64,000 nt of DNA from Aquimarina mycalae (GTDB taxonomy: Bacteria > Bacteroidota > Bacteroidia > Flavobacteriales > Flavobacteriaceae). Every line of letters begins with the position of its first letter. The stretch's first letter is position 1. The translations under genes were made by a program, and so were the position numbers. Below the pieces are notes generated by a model, which was given only the letters and a program-made list of their open reading frames with translations, made no database searches and was not told the origin of the DNA. This document shows positions 25,362 to 35,851 of this stretch, one piece after another. Location of the stretch: assembly GCF_029906345.1 (NCBI RefSeq), contig NZ_JARYGY010000002.1:277901-341900 (forward strand), given 5' to 3'.

Positions 25362-27362
25362 TTAGTCTACATTATCATGCAGAAAAGAATTATTTTTTCG
25401 TAATTGAATATCATCATTACTATCTGTTCCCAAAGAAGTTCTGGATAGCTCTGAAGATTCGGGTTTAGAATCCACATCTAACCCAGCACGTTTGTAAGCA
25501 GGTTCTTTTTCTATATCATCTATATTAGAAGCATTATTTCTAAACTTATAATTAAACTCCTTCATTTTAGCTCTTCTTTCCGCAGCTCTAGCCTTTAAAG
25601 TTTCAGAAATTGGTTGATCTATTGGATCTGCATTTTCTGAAGATTCAGGTTCTGGAGAAGGAGCAATTGTTTTTTTCTCAAAAATCACTTCTTTATCCTC
25701 TTCTAAAACCTCTGCTGCTGGTTTGGCTTCTGTTAGTCTTTTTTCTTCCTCCATATATTCTTCAAGACTATATTTACGAACACCATCAGATGTTGTTTCA
25801 CCAGTAGGAACTACTTCAATAGGGTCATTTACTTCAACCTCTAAAATATCATCCGTAAGATCAAAAACAATTGGTTTCTCATCTTCCTCAACTTGCGGAG
25901 TAGTAGAAGAATGATCTACAACTGGAGCAGTATCAATTTCTTCAGTATTTCCTCCAACTGGCATATCAAATGCCAATGTAAACTGATCTTCCTCTTCTTT
26001 TTTGCTTGCTGCTTCTGCTATTTCATTTGCATCATTTACTTCAATTTGATTAATGATGTCTTGCGCATTAATAATCACAAAATCATTTTCTGCAGAGAAT
26101 GCACTTACTTCCTCATGATCAACCACTTTTATATTTTTAAGAAACTCAGTAGTTGGCAACAACAAAGATTCATTGATATCTTCTTCCTCTTCTTCTATCA
26201 ATTCATGCTTTATAATCACTGGCTCCTCTTTTATCTCTTCTTTTTGAGGTATTGATGACAAATCGGGAGTGGTTTTTGCCGTTGATTTTGGAGTTAAATC
26301 TTGAGTCGTTGCACGTTGTTCCTCCTCGAGTGTATGAATGATTTTTTTAGTTTCGGTATTTACAATTTCATCTTGTTGTTCTACATCAAATCCTGTAGCA
26401 ATCACAGTAACAGAAATTGCATCTTCTAAAGACTCATCTTCTCCAACACCCATAATGATATTAGCGCCATGACCAGCCTCTTGCTGAATATGATCATTAA
26501 TTTCTCCTATCTCATCGATTGTAATTTCTTCTTTTCCAGAAACGATCAATAGCAACACATTTTTAGCCCCTGTAATTTTATTATCATTAAGCAACGGTGA
26601 GTCTAATGCTTTTACAATGGCATCGTGAGCACGTTTGGCACCAGAGGCATTAGCAGACCCCATTATTGCCGTACCACTATTGCTAAGTACAGTTTTAGCA
26701 TCACGTAAATCAATATTTTGAGTATAGTGATGTGTTATTACTTCTGCGATTCCACGGGATGCAGTGGCAAGTACTTCATCTGCTTTAGAGAAACCTGCTT
26801 TAAAACCTAAATTACCGTAGACCTCTCTAAGTTTGTTATTATTAATAACTACTAAAGAATCCACATGAGCACGAAGTTTTTCTACACCCAATTGCGCTTG
26901 TTCGTTACGCATTTTTCCTTCGAACTGAAATGGAATTGTTACAATACCGACAGTAAGGATATCTAACTCCCTTGCCATTTTAGCAATGATAGGCGCTGCT
27001 CCTGTACCTGTTCCTCCACCCATACCAGCAGTGATAAATATCATCTTGGTATTGGTATCCAACATTCGTTTAATCTCTTCGTAGCTTTCTACTGCAGACT
27101 GCTCTCCCACTTCTGGGTTAGCACCTGCTCCTAATCCTTCTGTAAGAGACACTCCCAACTGTATCTTATTAGGGATAGGACTATTTTCTAATGCTTGCGC
27201 ATCTGTATTACAAATAACGAAATCAACTCCTTTGATTCCCTGCTGGAACATATGATTAATGGCATTGCTACCACCACCTCCAACTCCAATAACTTTAATT
27301 ACATTTGATTGATTCTTGGGTAAATCAAAAGAAATGTTCTCGAACTCCTCGTTGTTACTCAT
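25362..27362 (-). CDS. ftsZ: cell division protein FtsZ with a long C-terminal tail
   Basis: Tubulin-like GTPase that forms the cytokinetic ring. Residues about 20-330 are the GTPase core: KVIGVGGGGSNAINHM, the tubulin signature GGGTGTGAAPII near residue 115, and FSKADEVLATASRGIAEVI (catalytic T7 loop region NxDxxD as NIDLRDAKTVL). The remaining about 330 residues are acidic and low in complexity, much longer than the about 60-residue linker of E. coli FtsZ. They include a conserved-looking block VRKYSLEEYMEEEKRL and a late EPAYKRAGLDV. It is the last gene of the dcw cluster, 81 bp after ftsA. The gap holds a GTTCAA-AA-TTGAAC dyad (27414-27427) that overlaps a near-match promoter box, so extra transcription of ftsZ alone is possible. 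Confidence 0.97.
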   Translation of the reverse strand: MSNNEEFENISFDLPKNQSNVIKVIGVGGGGSNAINHMFQQGIKGVDFVICNTDAQALENSPIPNKIQLGVSLTEGLGAGANPEVGEQSAVESYEEIKRMLDTNTKMIFITAGMGGGTGTGAAPIIAKMARELDILTVGIVTIPFQFEGKMRNEQAQLGVEKLRAHVDSLVVINNNKLREVYGNLGFKAGFSKADEVLATASRGIAEVITHHYTQNIDLRDAKTVLSNSGTAIMGSANASGAKRAHDAIVKALDSPLLNDNKITGAKNVLLLIVSGKEEITIDEIGEINDHIQQEAGHGANIIMGVGEDESLEDAISVTVIATGFDVEQQDEIVNTETKKIIHTLEEEQRATTQDLTPKSTAKTTPDLSSIPQKEEIKEEPVIIKHELIEEEEEDINESLLLPTTEFLKNIKVVDHEEVSAFSAENDFVIINAQDIINQIEVNDANEIAEAASKKEEEDQFTLAFDMPVGGNTEEIDTAPVVDHSSTTPQVEEDEKPIVFDLTDDILEVEVNDPIEVVPTGETTSDGVRKYSLEEYMEEEKRLTEAKPAAEVLEEDKEVIFEKKTIAPSPEPESSENADPIDQPISETLKARAAERRAKMKEFNYKFRNNASNIDDIEKEPAYKRAGLDVDSKPESSELSRTSLGTDSNDDIQLRKNNSFLHDNVD

Positions 27363-27443
27363 AATTGCTAATTTTCTTGTTCTCTTACTTTTATTTTTTT
27401 AATATCTTCTTATGTTCAAAATTGAACTATATACGTTTTCCTA

Positions 27444-28793
27444 CTACTCTGCATTATCTAAAAACTCCTTGAATTTCTCTGTCCATTTTTCAAGGATATT
27501 TTTTCTTGGTCTATTATCTACTACTGGTTTCTCTTCTTCAATTCCTTCTCCAGCAATAGCGGTAGTTTCTTCATTTAATTCTTCTTCTACCAAAGCTTCT
27601 TTAATTGCGGCTTTTTTCTGTTTTCCAATGTGAACCAGACTATCCATTACCAACCCAACCGCTGTGGCATACATGGGGCTTGTGGTTTCTGGATCACTAT
27701 TGCCTGCTAAATGCTCGTTAGGATATCCTATACGAGTATCCATACCAGTAATATATTCTACAAGTTGTTTTAAGTGCTTTAACTGAGATCCTCCTCCTGT
27801 TAGCACAATCCCTGCAATTAACTTCTTTTTTGGAGATTCATGGCCGTAATTTTTAATCTCCAAAAAGACCTGTTCTATAATTTCTACTACACGAGCATGA
27901 ATAATTTTAGACAAGTTTTTTAGTGTTATCTCTTTTGGTTCTCTTCCTCTTAATCCAGGAATAGAAACAATTTCGTTATCCTTATTTTCTCCTGGCCAAG
28001 CAGATCCAAATTTAATTTTAAGCAGTTCTGCCTGTTTTTCTATAATAGAACAACCCTCTTTGATATCTTCAGTAATTACATTTCCTCCAAACGGTATTAC
28101 AGCAGTATGACGAATAATTCCATCTTTAAAGATTGCAAGATCTGTAGTTCCACCTCCTATATCAATCAATGCTACACCTGCTTCTTTTTCTTCCTGACTT
28201 AATACTGCGTTAGCAGAGGCCAAAGGTTCTAAGGTCACATCTGATAACTCTAATCCAGAACTCTTTACACATCTCCCGATATTACGAATAGAAGTTACCT
28301 GACCTACCACAACATGAAAGTTGGCTTCAAGTCGTCCTCCATACATCCCTACGGGCTCTTTAATTTCGGCTTGACCATCCACTTTATATTCTTGCGGCAA
28401 TACATGTAAGATCTCTTCACCTGGTAACATTACCAATTTATGTACCTGATTACATAAAGTATCGATATCTTCTTCATCAATAACTGCATCTGCATTAGGA
28501 CGTGTTATATAGTCACTGTGCTGTAAACTTCTTATATGTTGGCCAGCTATACCTACTGTTACTTCACTAATTTTCATTCCAGAAACACTCTCTGCTTCCT
28601 GAACTGCTTGTTGTATGGATTGTATAGTTTGCGTGATATTATTTACTACACCACGATGTACACCAAGGCTTTTGGATTTACCAACACCCAATACTTCCAT
28701 CTTTCCATACTCATTATATCTCCCTACCATAGCAACAATCTTTGTTGTTCCTATGTCTAATCCTACCGCTATTTCATGTTCTTCTCTTCCCAT
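27444..28793 (-). CDS. ftsA: cell division protein FtsA
   Basis: Actin-like ATPase that ties FtsZ filaments to the inner membrane. The 449-residue product shows VGLDIGTTKIVAMVG at the N terminus (phosphate-1), the SHS2-type 1C subdomain region, DIGGGTTDLAIFKDG (phosphate-2) near residue 207, and IVLTGGGSQLKHL (adenosine motif). The last residues, KNILEKWTEKFKEFLDNAE, form an amphipathic helix suited to membrane binding. A short linker rich in Glu precedes it. It is transcribed between ftsQ (8 bp upstream) and ftsZ, as in most dcw clusters. Confidence 0.97.
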   Translation of the reverse strand: MGREEHEIAVGLDIGTTKIVAMVGRYNEYGKMEVLGVGKSKSLGVHRGVVNNITQTIQSIQQAVQEAESVSGMKISEVTVGIAGQHIRSLQHSDYITRPNADAVIDEEDIDTLCNQVHKLVMLPGEEILHVLPQEYKVDGQAEIKEPVGMYGGRLEANFHVVVGQVTSIRNIGRCVKSSGLELSDVTLEPLASANAVLSQEEKEAGVALIDIGGGTTDLAIFKDGIIRHTAVIPFGGNVITEDIKEGCSIIEKQAELLKIKFGSAWPGENKDNEIVSIPGLRGREPKEITLKNLSKIIHARVVEIIEQVFLEIKNYGHESPKKKLIAGIVLTGGGSQLKHLKQLVEYITGMDTRIGYPNEHLAGNSDPETTSPMYATAVGLVMDSLVHIGKQKKAAIKEALVEEELNEETTAIAGEGIEEEKPVVDNRPRKNILEKWTEKFKEFLDNAE

Positions 28794-28800
28794 ATTGGTA

Positions 28801-29517
28801 TTATTTTAATGTACACACAACTTGGTTACTAAATTGTAAACTGACTTTTTTATATTTATTCAAGCTTTGATCTTTTAAAGCTTTTTGATAAAAAGCTTTA
28901 AAATTTTTAACCTTATCATTCAAATGTTCTACTTTTCCAAAAATCACTTTAAAATCAAATACTCGTAGTCCCAACTCATAGTCTCCCTGTACATTTCGAT
29001 AGATGCTAATCACGTGTTTTTTTAAAAACTCATCATCCTGAATTTTTTTCAACAACGGAAAAATTTCCGAAACTTCTCTTTCTGAAACATTACTAACAAG
29101 AGGAACATGAGCTGAATAATTATCCGATAATGGCATCGTATTACCTGTAACATCAACGTAAAAAGGAACAACCGCATTCACTCTAGCAATTGGAGTTCGC
29201 TGCTTGATTCGTGCCTTAAGTTGTCCGTTTACAGTAAGATACACATCTGAATCTTCAATCATTTTGTGTGCATCCAGCCCCTTCTCTACAATATTCAAAA
29301 CTAAAATTTCTTTACCTACGTCCGTCACTCCTACCTGATTTTGTATTAACAATTTATTAACCGTTAATTCATTGATGTATGGATTCTGTTCTTTAACGAA
29401 TTCTATCTCTACTGCTTTGATCTTTCTTTTTTCATTTCGATTGCCTGTAAATGCAAAGAGAAACACTACTAATGCAATAAGACTCAAAAATTTTATATAT
29501 ACTAACATCTTCCTCAT
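28801..29517 (-). CDS. ftsQ: cell division protein FtsQ
   Basis: A 238-residue bitopic membrane protein of the divisome, bridging early and late division proteins in the periplasm. One membrane helix lies at about residues 5-23 (VYIKFLSLIALVVFLFAF). A POTRA-like stretch follows, with VTDVGKEILVLNIVEKGLDAH and GQLKARIKQRTPIARV. Sequence similarity among FtsQ proteins is low, so the assignment rests on topology and its place between murC (4-bp overlap of the start with the murC stop) and ftsA. It is somewhat shorter than E. coli FtsQ (276 residues). Confidence 0.9.
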   Translation of the reverse strand: MRKMLVYIKFLSLIALVVFLFAFTGNRNEKRKIKAVEIEFVKEQNPYINELTVNKLLIQNQVGVTDVGKEILVLNIVEKGLDAHKMIEDSDVYLTVNGQLKARIKQRTPIARVNAVVPFYVDVTGNTMPLSDNYSAHVPLVSNVSEREVSEIFPLLKKIQDDEFLKKHVISIYRNVQGDYELGLRVFDFKVIFGKVEHLNDKVKNFKAFYQKALKDQSLNKYKKVSLQFSNQVVCTLK

Positions 29518-30863
29518 ACTCCCAATAATGCTTTTTTAATATGATTTACTTCTTCGCCTATATCTCCTGCTCCTACGGTTGCGATGACTTGAGCATTACT
29601 TTTTAAAACTTCTTCTATTAAATTATCTTTTGTAACTAATTTTTTGTTTTTTACATCTATCATTCCCATTAACCATTCTGAGGTTATCCCTTCAATAGGT
29701 AACTCTCTTGCTGGATAAATATCTAATAACAGTAGTTGATCAAACTGACTCAAACTTTCTGCGAAATCAGATGCAAAATCCTGTGTTCTACTATATAAAT
29801 GCGGCTGAAAAATCGCCAACACTTCTTTTTCCGGATGCATTTCTCTGATTGCTTGATGTAGCGCATTAATCTCTGTAGGATGATGGGCATAATCATCTAC
29901 ATATATCAAGTTATCCGTTTTAATTTGGTAACTAAAACGTCTTTGAACTCCCTTAAAGGAAAATAAAGCCTTTGCTATAGCTGCGGTCGGGGAGCCGTAA
30001 AGCATAGCCATAGCAAAGGCTGTGATAGCATTTAACAAGTTGTGTTTACCTGGCAGGTTTAAATGCAAATCCTTAATGAGTTGAGTTGGTGTTTTTAAAT
30101 CAAAAATGTATGTACCGTTATCAATTCTAATATTCTGAGCACAATACTGTGAATCATCCTCAATTCCATACGAAATTCCAGAAAGTGGTAATCCATTACA
30201 CACTAAAAGGTGATCTTTTGCTCTGGATGAAAATTCTACAAAGGATTCTTCTAAAGCGTTTGCTTTTTTATAAATATCCAAATGATCTGCATCCATAGAG
30301 GTAATTGCTGCGATATCCGGATATAATTGCAAAAATGATCTATCAAATTCGTCAGCTTCTACTACTACTACTTCATTTCCTTCTAATATCAGGTTAGAAT
30401 TATAGTTTTCACTAATTCCACCTAAAAAGGCAGTTACCTTAGCCCCACTTTCTTTTAATAAGTGTGCCAAAATTGCTGTTGTAGTGGTTTTTCCATGAGT
30501 TCCTGCTACGGCCAATGTATAGGTTCCTTGAGTGATAATACCTAATATCTCAGCCCTCTTTTTAACTGAAAACCCACGATCTTTTACATAATTTAATTCT
30601 GCATGAGTTTCTGGAATAGCTGGTGTATAAATAACCAATGTTTCTTCTGTATTTAAAAATGACTTTGGAATTGCTTCTACATCATCTTTAAAATGAATCT
30701 GAACTCCTAGTTCTTCTAAATCTTTTGTAATTTTTGTTGGAGTCTTATCGTATCCTGCAACATTTTTACCCAAAAACTTAAAATATCGTGCAATAGCACT
30801 CATACCGATACCACCGATACCTATAAAATATATATTCTTTATGTTTTCTAAATTGTTATTCAT
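29514..30863 (-). CDS. murC: UDP-N-acetylmuramate--L-alanine ligase
   Basis: ATP-dependent cytoplasmic ligase that adds L-Ala to UDP-MurNAc. The 449-residue product has the N-terminal Rossmann motif FIGIGGIGMSAIARY, the ATP-binding AGTHGKTTTTAI near residue 112, VVEADEFDRSFLQL, MDADHLDIY and YVDDYAHHPTEI. These are diagnostic for MurC rather than MurD, E or F. The gene starts 3 bp after the murG stop and its own stop overlaps the ftsQ ATG by four bases, so all three are likely translationally coupled. Confidence 0.97.
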   Translation of the reverse strand: MNNNLENIKNIYFIGIGGIGMSAIARYFKFLGKNVAGYDKTPTKITKDLEELGVQIHFKDDVEAIPKSFLNTEETLVIYTPAIPETHAELNYVKDRGFSVKKRAEILGIITQGTYTLAVAGTHGKTTTTAILAHLLKESGAKVTAFLGGISENYNSNLILEGNEVVVVEADEFDRSFLQLYPDIAAITSMDADHLDIYKKANALEESFVEFSSRAKDHLLVCNGLPLSGISYGIEDDSQYCAQNIRIDNGTYIFDLKTPTQLIKDLHLNLPGKHNLLNAITAFAMAMLYGSPTAAIAKALFSFKGVQRRFSYQIKTDNLIYVDDYAHHPTEINALHQAIREMHPEKEVLAIFQPHLYSRTQDFASDFAESLSQFDQLLLLDIYPARELPIEGITSEWLMGMIDVKNKKLVTKDNLIEEVLKSNAQVIATVGAGDIGEEVNHIKKALLGV

Positions 30864-30866
30864 TCT

Positions 30867-31979
30867 TCAATTCAGAGAGTTTTCTGATCCTATTAATTGC
30901 TCTATTTCATTAACTATATCTTTGGTAGCATCGGGTAATGCCAATTTCTTTATCGCATGCTTCAATTTTATTTGCATTGCTTCTGATTCCAGCAATTGTG
31001 AGATGGTTTTCTGAAATTTATCATCAAGCTCGTTCTCTTTTAACATTTTTGCTCCATTTTGACTCACAATAGCATTCGCATTTTTTGTTTGGTGATCCTC
31101 TGCTACATTAGGAGACGGAATAAACAATGTTGGTTTTGCCACAATACATAATTCTGAAACGGAACTTGCTCCTGCTCTTGAAACAATAACATCAGCCGCT
31201 GCATATGCTAAATCCATTGTGTCTAAAAACTGATGTACTTGAATATCCCTATTAGCATCGTGTTTTTTATACTCATCATAATATAACTTGCCACACTGCC
31301 ATATCACTTGAATTCCTTTTTGCTCAAAAAAATCAAGTTCTTTTTCTATCAATTGATTGATTCTTCTAGCACCCAGACTTCCTCCTATAACAAGAACAGT
31401 TTTCTTTTCGTCGTCCAAATTATACTTAGAAATTCCTTGTTTTCTTTTACTATCTATTTCCAACAAATCTTGGCGTACTGGATTTCCTGTTTTAATCACT
31501 TTATCTTTTGGAAAAAAACGTTCCATATCATCATACGCAACACATATTTTATTAGCTCCTTTTGCCAACCATTTATTTGTAATTCCTGGAAACGAATTTT
31601 GCTCCTGAAGTACAGTTGGAACCTTTGCAGAATTAGCCATTTTTAATAAGGGCCCACTTGCAAAACCTCCTGTACCAATTACAACATCAGGTTTGAATCT
31701 TTTGATAATCTTTCTCGATCTCCAAAGGCTACTTATCAATTTTATTGGAAACAAAAGATTACTTATTGTTAACTTGCGTTGAATCCCACTAATCCACAAG
31801 CCTTCTATTTTATAACCCGCTTGAGGCACTTTTTGCATTTCCATACGATCTTTAGCTCCAACGAACAAAATTGAAGCTTCTGGATACCTGTTTTTTAATT
31901 CATTGGCAATAGAAATTGCAGGATAAATATGTCCTCCTGTTCCTCCTCCTGATAATATGACTCTTGGTTGTTGCTTCAT
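30867..31979 (-). CDS. murG: UDP-GlcNAc:undecaprenyl-pyrophosphoryl-MurNAc-pentapeptide GlcNAc transferase
   Basis: GT28 enzyme that converts lipid I to lipid II on the inner face of the membrane. The 370-residue product shows the glycine-rich loop [17 protein letters not shown] at the start, [39 protein letters not shown] near residue 200 and [15 protein letters not shown] in the donor-binding half. It overlaps the ftsW stop by four bases and is followed after 3 bp by murC. Confidence 0.97.
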   Translation of the reverse strand: MKQQPRVILSGGGTGGHIYPAISIANELKNRYPEASILFVGAKDRMEMQKVPQAGYKIEGLWISGIQRKLTISNLLFPIKLISSLWRSRKIIKRFKPDVVIGTGGFASGPLLKMANSAKVPTVLQEQNSFPGITNKWLAKGANKICVAYDDMERFFPKDKVIKTGNPVRQDLLEIDSKRKQGISKYNLDDEKKTVLVIGGSLGARRINQLIEKELDFFEQKGIQVIWQCGKLYYDEYKKHDANRDIQVHQFLDTMDLAYAAADVIVSRAGASSVSELCIVAKPTLFIPSPNVAEDHQTKNANAIVSQNGAKMLKENELDDKFQKTISQLLESEAMQIKLKHAIKKLALPDATKDIVNEIEQLIGSENSLN

Positions 31980-33205
31980 ATTGCTTCACTCAAAACTTCT
32001 AATGGATTATCTTCTTTTTCATTTATGTCTGCTGTTTTCTTATTCATTGCATCAGACTCTTCTTCTAACATAGACTCTCTTTTACTACTAATACTTAATA
32101 CCATCCCGATTGCCATACAAGTCATCCAAATAGAAGTACCACCACTACTAACTAAAGGAAGTGTCTGACCAGTTACAGGAAATAATTCTACAGCAACTGC
32201 CATATTAATCAATGCCTGAAAAACTATAGGCAGTCCTACACCAATGACCAATAACTTACCAAATACATCAGTGCTTTTATGAGCTACAATGACAAGTCTA
32301 AACAAAAGCATTAAATAAAGAAACATTAGAAAAACGCCTCCAACTAACCCCCATTCTTCTATAATAATCGCATAAATAAAATCTGATGATGATTGCGGTA
32401 AGAAATTTCTCTGTACACTTTTACCAGGACCTTTTCCTACAACTCCTCCTCTTGCTATTGCTATTTTTGCACGCTCTATCTGATAGTCTTCTGGAGTATC
32501 TTTATCATTGAAAAAGTTTTCAGCTCTGCTCACCCAAGTATCTACTCTATTAGGGAATGCATCTGGAAATGCTTTTGCTGTTAAAATAAAAAATGTGAGT
32601 GCCAATAAACCTGTTCCTAGCACTACCATAATATATCGTAACGGATAACCTCCTAAAAACACCAGCATAATTACCATAGAAAAAATAATAGCTGCTGTAG
32701 AGAAATTAGCGGGCAAAATTAACATTAAGATTATAAATACTGGTAACCAAAGTGGAATCAATGATTCCTTAAAAGTTACTTTTTTATCTCTAATTTTTGA
32801 CAAATACCTTGCTACATAAGCCATTAAAACTACTGCCGCTAACGTAGATGTCTGAAAGGTCACCCCAACGAATGGTAACCGAATCCATCTACTTGCATTA
32901 GCGCCTCCTATGGTTGTATTCTGAGCCATCGTAAACAACAACAAGACCACAACTACTGGCAACATAATAATCGAAAGTCCTTTAAAATAATGATAGGGTA
33001 TTTTATGAACCCAGTACATAATCCCAAAACCTAAAAGTAAATGTGCGAAATGTTTTACCAAGAACACAAAAGTATTTCCATCCCCATATAAATATGCCAA
33101 GTTACTACTAGCACTATACACAGGAAGAAATGAAAACAACGCTAGGAGAGCAACAATTGCCCAAATTACCTTATCTCCTTTTATATTCTTTAAAACCTTA
33201 GTCAT
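31976..33205 (-). CDS. ftsW: peptidoglycan glycosyltransferase FtsW
   Basis: SEDS-family lipid II polymerase of the division site, partner of the FtsI-type PBP. The 409-residue product has about ten membrane segments. Family marks include [18 protein letters not shown], the long periplasmic loop with WVSRAENFF and [30 protein letters not shown], and [16 protein letters not shown] near the C terminus. RodA is the alternative, but the position between murD and murG makes FtsW the safe call. The C-terminal about 35 residues are a charged cytoplasmic tail. Confidence 0.95.
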   Translation of the reverse strand: MTKVLKNIKGDKVIWAIVALLALFSFLPVYSASSNLAYLYGDGNTFVFLVKHFAHLLLGFGIMYWVHKIPYHYFKGLSIIMLPVVVVLLLFTMAQNTTIGGANASRWIRLPFVGVTFQTSTLAAVVLMAYVARYLSKIRDKKVTFKESLIPLWLPVFIILMLILPANFSTAAIIFSMVIMLVFLGGYPLRYIMVVLGTGLLALTFFILTAKAFPDAFPNRVDTWVSRAENFFNDKDTPEDYQIERAKIAIARGGVVGKGPGKSVQRNFLPQSSSDFIYAIIIEEWGLVGGVFLMFLYLMLLFRLVIVAHKSTDVFGKLLVIGVGLPIVFQALINMAVAVELFPVTGQTLPLVSSGGTSIWMTCMAIGMVLSISSKRESMLEEESDAMNKKTADINEKEDNPLEVLSEAI

Positions 33206-33231
33206 TTATATTATTACTTGTTTTTATCGTA

Positions 33232-34566
33232 TTACAATTCTCTTACAGCCTCTTTAAACTGTCTTCCTCTTTCCTCATAGTTTTTAAACAAATCAAAACT
33301 TGCACACGCTGGTGACAACAGTACATTTTCATTACGCTCTGCAATCTTATACGCCATATTCACAGCATCTTTCATAGATTGTGTTTCTATAATATTATCA
33401 ACACAGTTACCAAAGGCATTAATTACTTTACTATTATCAACACCAAGGCAGATAATTGCTTTTACTTTTTCATTTACCAGAGGATATAATTCGGTATAAT
33501 CATTCCCTTTATCAACACCTCCAACAATCCATACCGTTGATGATTTCATAGCATCCAACGCATAAAAAGTAGCATTTACATTAGTCGCTTTAGAGTCATT
33601 TATATATTGTACATTATTAATCTTCAATACACTCTCTAACCTATGTTCTACTCCATGAAAATTCTCAAGACATTCTCGAATAGTTGTCTTTCTAATTTTC
33701 AATAACTGTGATACCGTGGCAGCTGCCATTGCATTTTTCACGTTATGATTTCCTTTTAATGCTAAATCTTTTGTTGGCATGATAAATTCGTTGTTGTCAA
33801 TTATTATTTTTATATTTTTTCCTTCCAAATACGCTCCATTCTGCACCTTTTTCTTTAATGAAAATGGTAGTAATTTTGAACGAATAGGATGCTCTTCTAT
33901 ATACTTTGCAATTACATCATCATCTTGGTCATAGATGAAATAATCACTTTCCGTTTGATTCATTGTAATCCTGAACTTCGAAGCGATATAATTTTCGAAC
34001 TTATATTCATATCGATCTAAGTGATCTGGAGTAATATTAGTTATCACCGCAATATTTGGTGTAAATTCTTTGATGCCATCAAGCTGAAAACTACTTAACT
34101 CTAACACATAATATGGAGTATCATTTTCTGCCACTTGTTTAGCAAAACTATCTCCAATATTTCCCGCCATACTAATATCTAAACCTCCATTCTTAAGCAC
34201 ATGATGTGTAAGCATTGTAGTAGTTGTTTTTCCATTACTTCCAGTTACTCCAATGATCTTTGCTGATGTGAACTTTGAGGCAAATTCTATCTCAGACACT
34301 ACAGGTATTCCTTTCTCAAGTAGTTTTTTAATCAAGGCTACTTTATCTGGAATTCCAGGACTTTTCATAACTATATCTGCATTTAGAATTTTATCTTCAG
34401 TATGCTTTTGCTCCTCCCATTCGATTTCAAAATTTCTAAGAACTTCTTTATAATGATCTGTAATTGTTCCTTTATCAGAAACAAACACATTAAATCCTTC
34501 TTTTTTACCCAAAATAGCCGTTCCTACTCCACTCTCTCCCGCTCCAAGTACTACTAGCTTTCTCAC
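33232..34566 (-). CDS. murD: UDP-N-acetylmuramoyl-L-alanine--D-glutamate ligase
   Basis: Adds D-Glu to UDP-MurNAc-L-Ala. The 444-residue product begins MRKLVVLGAGESGVGTAI from a GTG start at 34566, one base after the mraY stop. The ATP-binding GVTGSNGKTTTTML lies near residue 108, followed by VLELSSFQLDG, NITPDHLDRY and YINDSKATNVNA. ACASFDLFKNYEERG near the end is a MurD hallmark. The 25-bp gap to ftsW contains no promoter. Confidence 0.97.
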   Translation of the reverse strand: MRKLVVLGAGESGVGTAILGKKEGFNVFVSDKGTITDHYKEVLRNFEIEWEEQKHTEDKILNADIVMKSPGIPDKVALIKKLLEKGIPVVSEIEFASKFTSAKIIGVTGSNGKTTTTMLTHHVLKNGGLDISMAGNIGDSFAKQVAENDTPYYVLELSSFQLDGIKEFTPNIAVITNITPDHLDRYEYKFENYIASKFRITMNQTESDYFIYDQDDDVIAKYIEEHPIRSKLLPFSLKKKVQNGAYLEGKNIKIIIDNNEFIMPTKDLALKGNHNVKNAMAAATVSQLLKIRKTTIRECLENFHGVEHRLESVLKINNVQYINDSKATNVNATFYALDAMKSSTVWIVGGVDKGNDYTELYPLVNEKVKAIICLGVDNSKVINAFGNCVDNIIETQSMKDAVNMAYKIAERNENVLLSPACASFDLFKNYEERGRQFKEAVREL

Positions 34567-34567
34567 C

Positions 34568-35818
34568 TTATCTTACTTTTAAAGTAATTACAGCAATGAT
34601 TGCCAGAAAAATTCCTATAATCCAAAACCTAGCAACAATCTTACTTTCATGTATTCCTTTCTTTTGGTAATGATGGTGTAATGGTGACATCAGAAATATT
34701 CTTCGTCCTTCGCCATATTTCTTACGAGTATATTTAAACCAACTTACTTGCATCATTACAGATAAAGTTTCTATAAAAAAGATTCCGCATACGATTGGAA
34801 TCAAAAATTCTTTTCTAATAGCTATAGCAATAACCGCTATTATCCCTCCTATTGTTAAACTACCAGTATCGCCCATAAACACTTGAGCTGGATAGGTATT
34901 ATACCATAAGAATCCAACCAATGCACCTGCAAACGCAGCAATATAAATTGTCATTTCACCTGAATTAGGGATGTACATCACATTCAGATAATCTGAAAAA
35001 ACAATATTACCCGACACCCACGCAAATAATGCCAACGTAAGCACAATGATCGCGGATGAACCTGCCGCTAATCCATCAATTCCGTCGGTAAGATTGGCTC
35101 CATTAGAAACAGCGGTCACGATAAAAATTACAATTGGAATAAAAACCAACCAAGCATATTTACTTAAACCAGGACTGATCCAAGTGATTAAACTAGCATA
35201 GTCAAACTCGTTATTTTTAATAAACGGTAAGGTTGTTTTTGTAGATTTGATTGCAGGGTTAAAATCAGATTGATTCTCTGTAGTCACAACTTGCTCAATA
35301 TCAGAAGCTGGTTTTTCTTCTTTGATAGTAATATCATCATGAAAATACATTGTACAACCTACTATAAGACCAAGGCCAACCTGCCCTATTACTTTAAACC
35401 TGCCTGCTAAGCCTTCCTTGTCTTTCTTTTTTATTTTTAAGTAATCATCGGTAAAACCTATAGCTCCCATCCATAGAGTAGTTATGATCAAAAGAATGAT
35501 GTATATATTATCAAGCTTAGCAAAAAGTAGCGCAGGAACGAGTGTAGCTAAAATTATGATGATACCTCCCATTGTTGGGGTACCAGCTTTCTCTGCTTGC
35601 CCATCCAATCCAAGCTCCCTAATACTTTCTCCCATTTGCTTTCTTTGAAGGAAGTTTATGATTCGTTTTCCATAAATCGTAGAGATCAGCAGAGACAAAA
35701 TAATTGCCATTGCCGCTCTAAACGTAATAAACTGAAACAATGACGCTCCAGGAAACTGATATTCACTCTCTAGATATTGAAACAAATAGTATAACATATA
35801 TATCATCACCTTTTGCAT
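34568..35818 (-). CDS. mraY: phospho-N-acetylmuramoyl-pentapeptide transferase
   Basis: Integral membrane enzyme that moves phospho-MurNAc-pentapeptide to undecaprenyl phosphate, forming lipid I. The frame extends to a TTG at 35830; the ATG at 35818 is the better start, giving 416 residues. Motifs: [31 protein letters not shown] (Asp pair), [30 protein letters not shown] and [17 protein letters not shown]. Between the third and fourth conserved blocks is an insertion of about 50 residues (around [15 protein letters not shown]) absent from E. coli MraY (360 residues) and probably periplasmic. As I recall, Bacteroidota MraY proteins share such an insertion. Confidence 0.97.
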   Translation of the reverse strand: MQKVMIYMLYYLFQYLESEYQFPGASLFQFITFRAAMAIILSLLISTIYGKRIINFLQRKQMGESIRELGLDGQAEKAGTPTMGGIIIILATLVPALLFAKLDNIYIILLIITTLWMGAIGFTDDYLKIKKKDKEGLAGRFKVIGQVGLGLIVGCTMYFHDDITIKEEKPASDIEQVVTTENQSDFNPAIKSTKTTLPFIKNNEFDYASLITWISPGLSKYAWLVFIPIVIFIVTAVSNGANLTDGIDGLAAGSSAIIVLTLALFAWVSGNIVFSDYLNVMYIPNSGEMTIYIAAFAGALVGFLWYNTYPAQVFMGDTGSLTIGGIIAVIAIAIRKEFLIPIVCGIFFIETLSVMMQVSWFKYTRKKYGEGRRIFLMSPLHHHYQKKGIHESKIVARFWIIGIFLAIIAVITLKVR

Positions 35819-35851
35819 TACCCCTAACAAGGCCTTACAGAAAGGATTTAT

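Noticed and set aside
25610..26255. Plus-strand ORFs opposite the FtsZ tail
   Set aside because: They arise from the biased codons of the acidic low-complexity tail and have no start context or domain.
31976..33205. FtsW considered as RodA
   Set aside because: The position in the dcw cluster between murD and murG and the linkage to ftsI favour FtsW.
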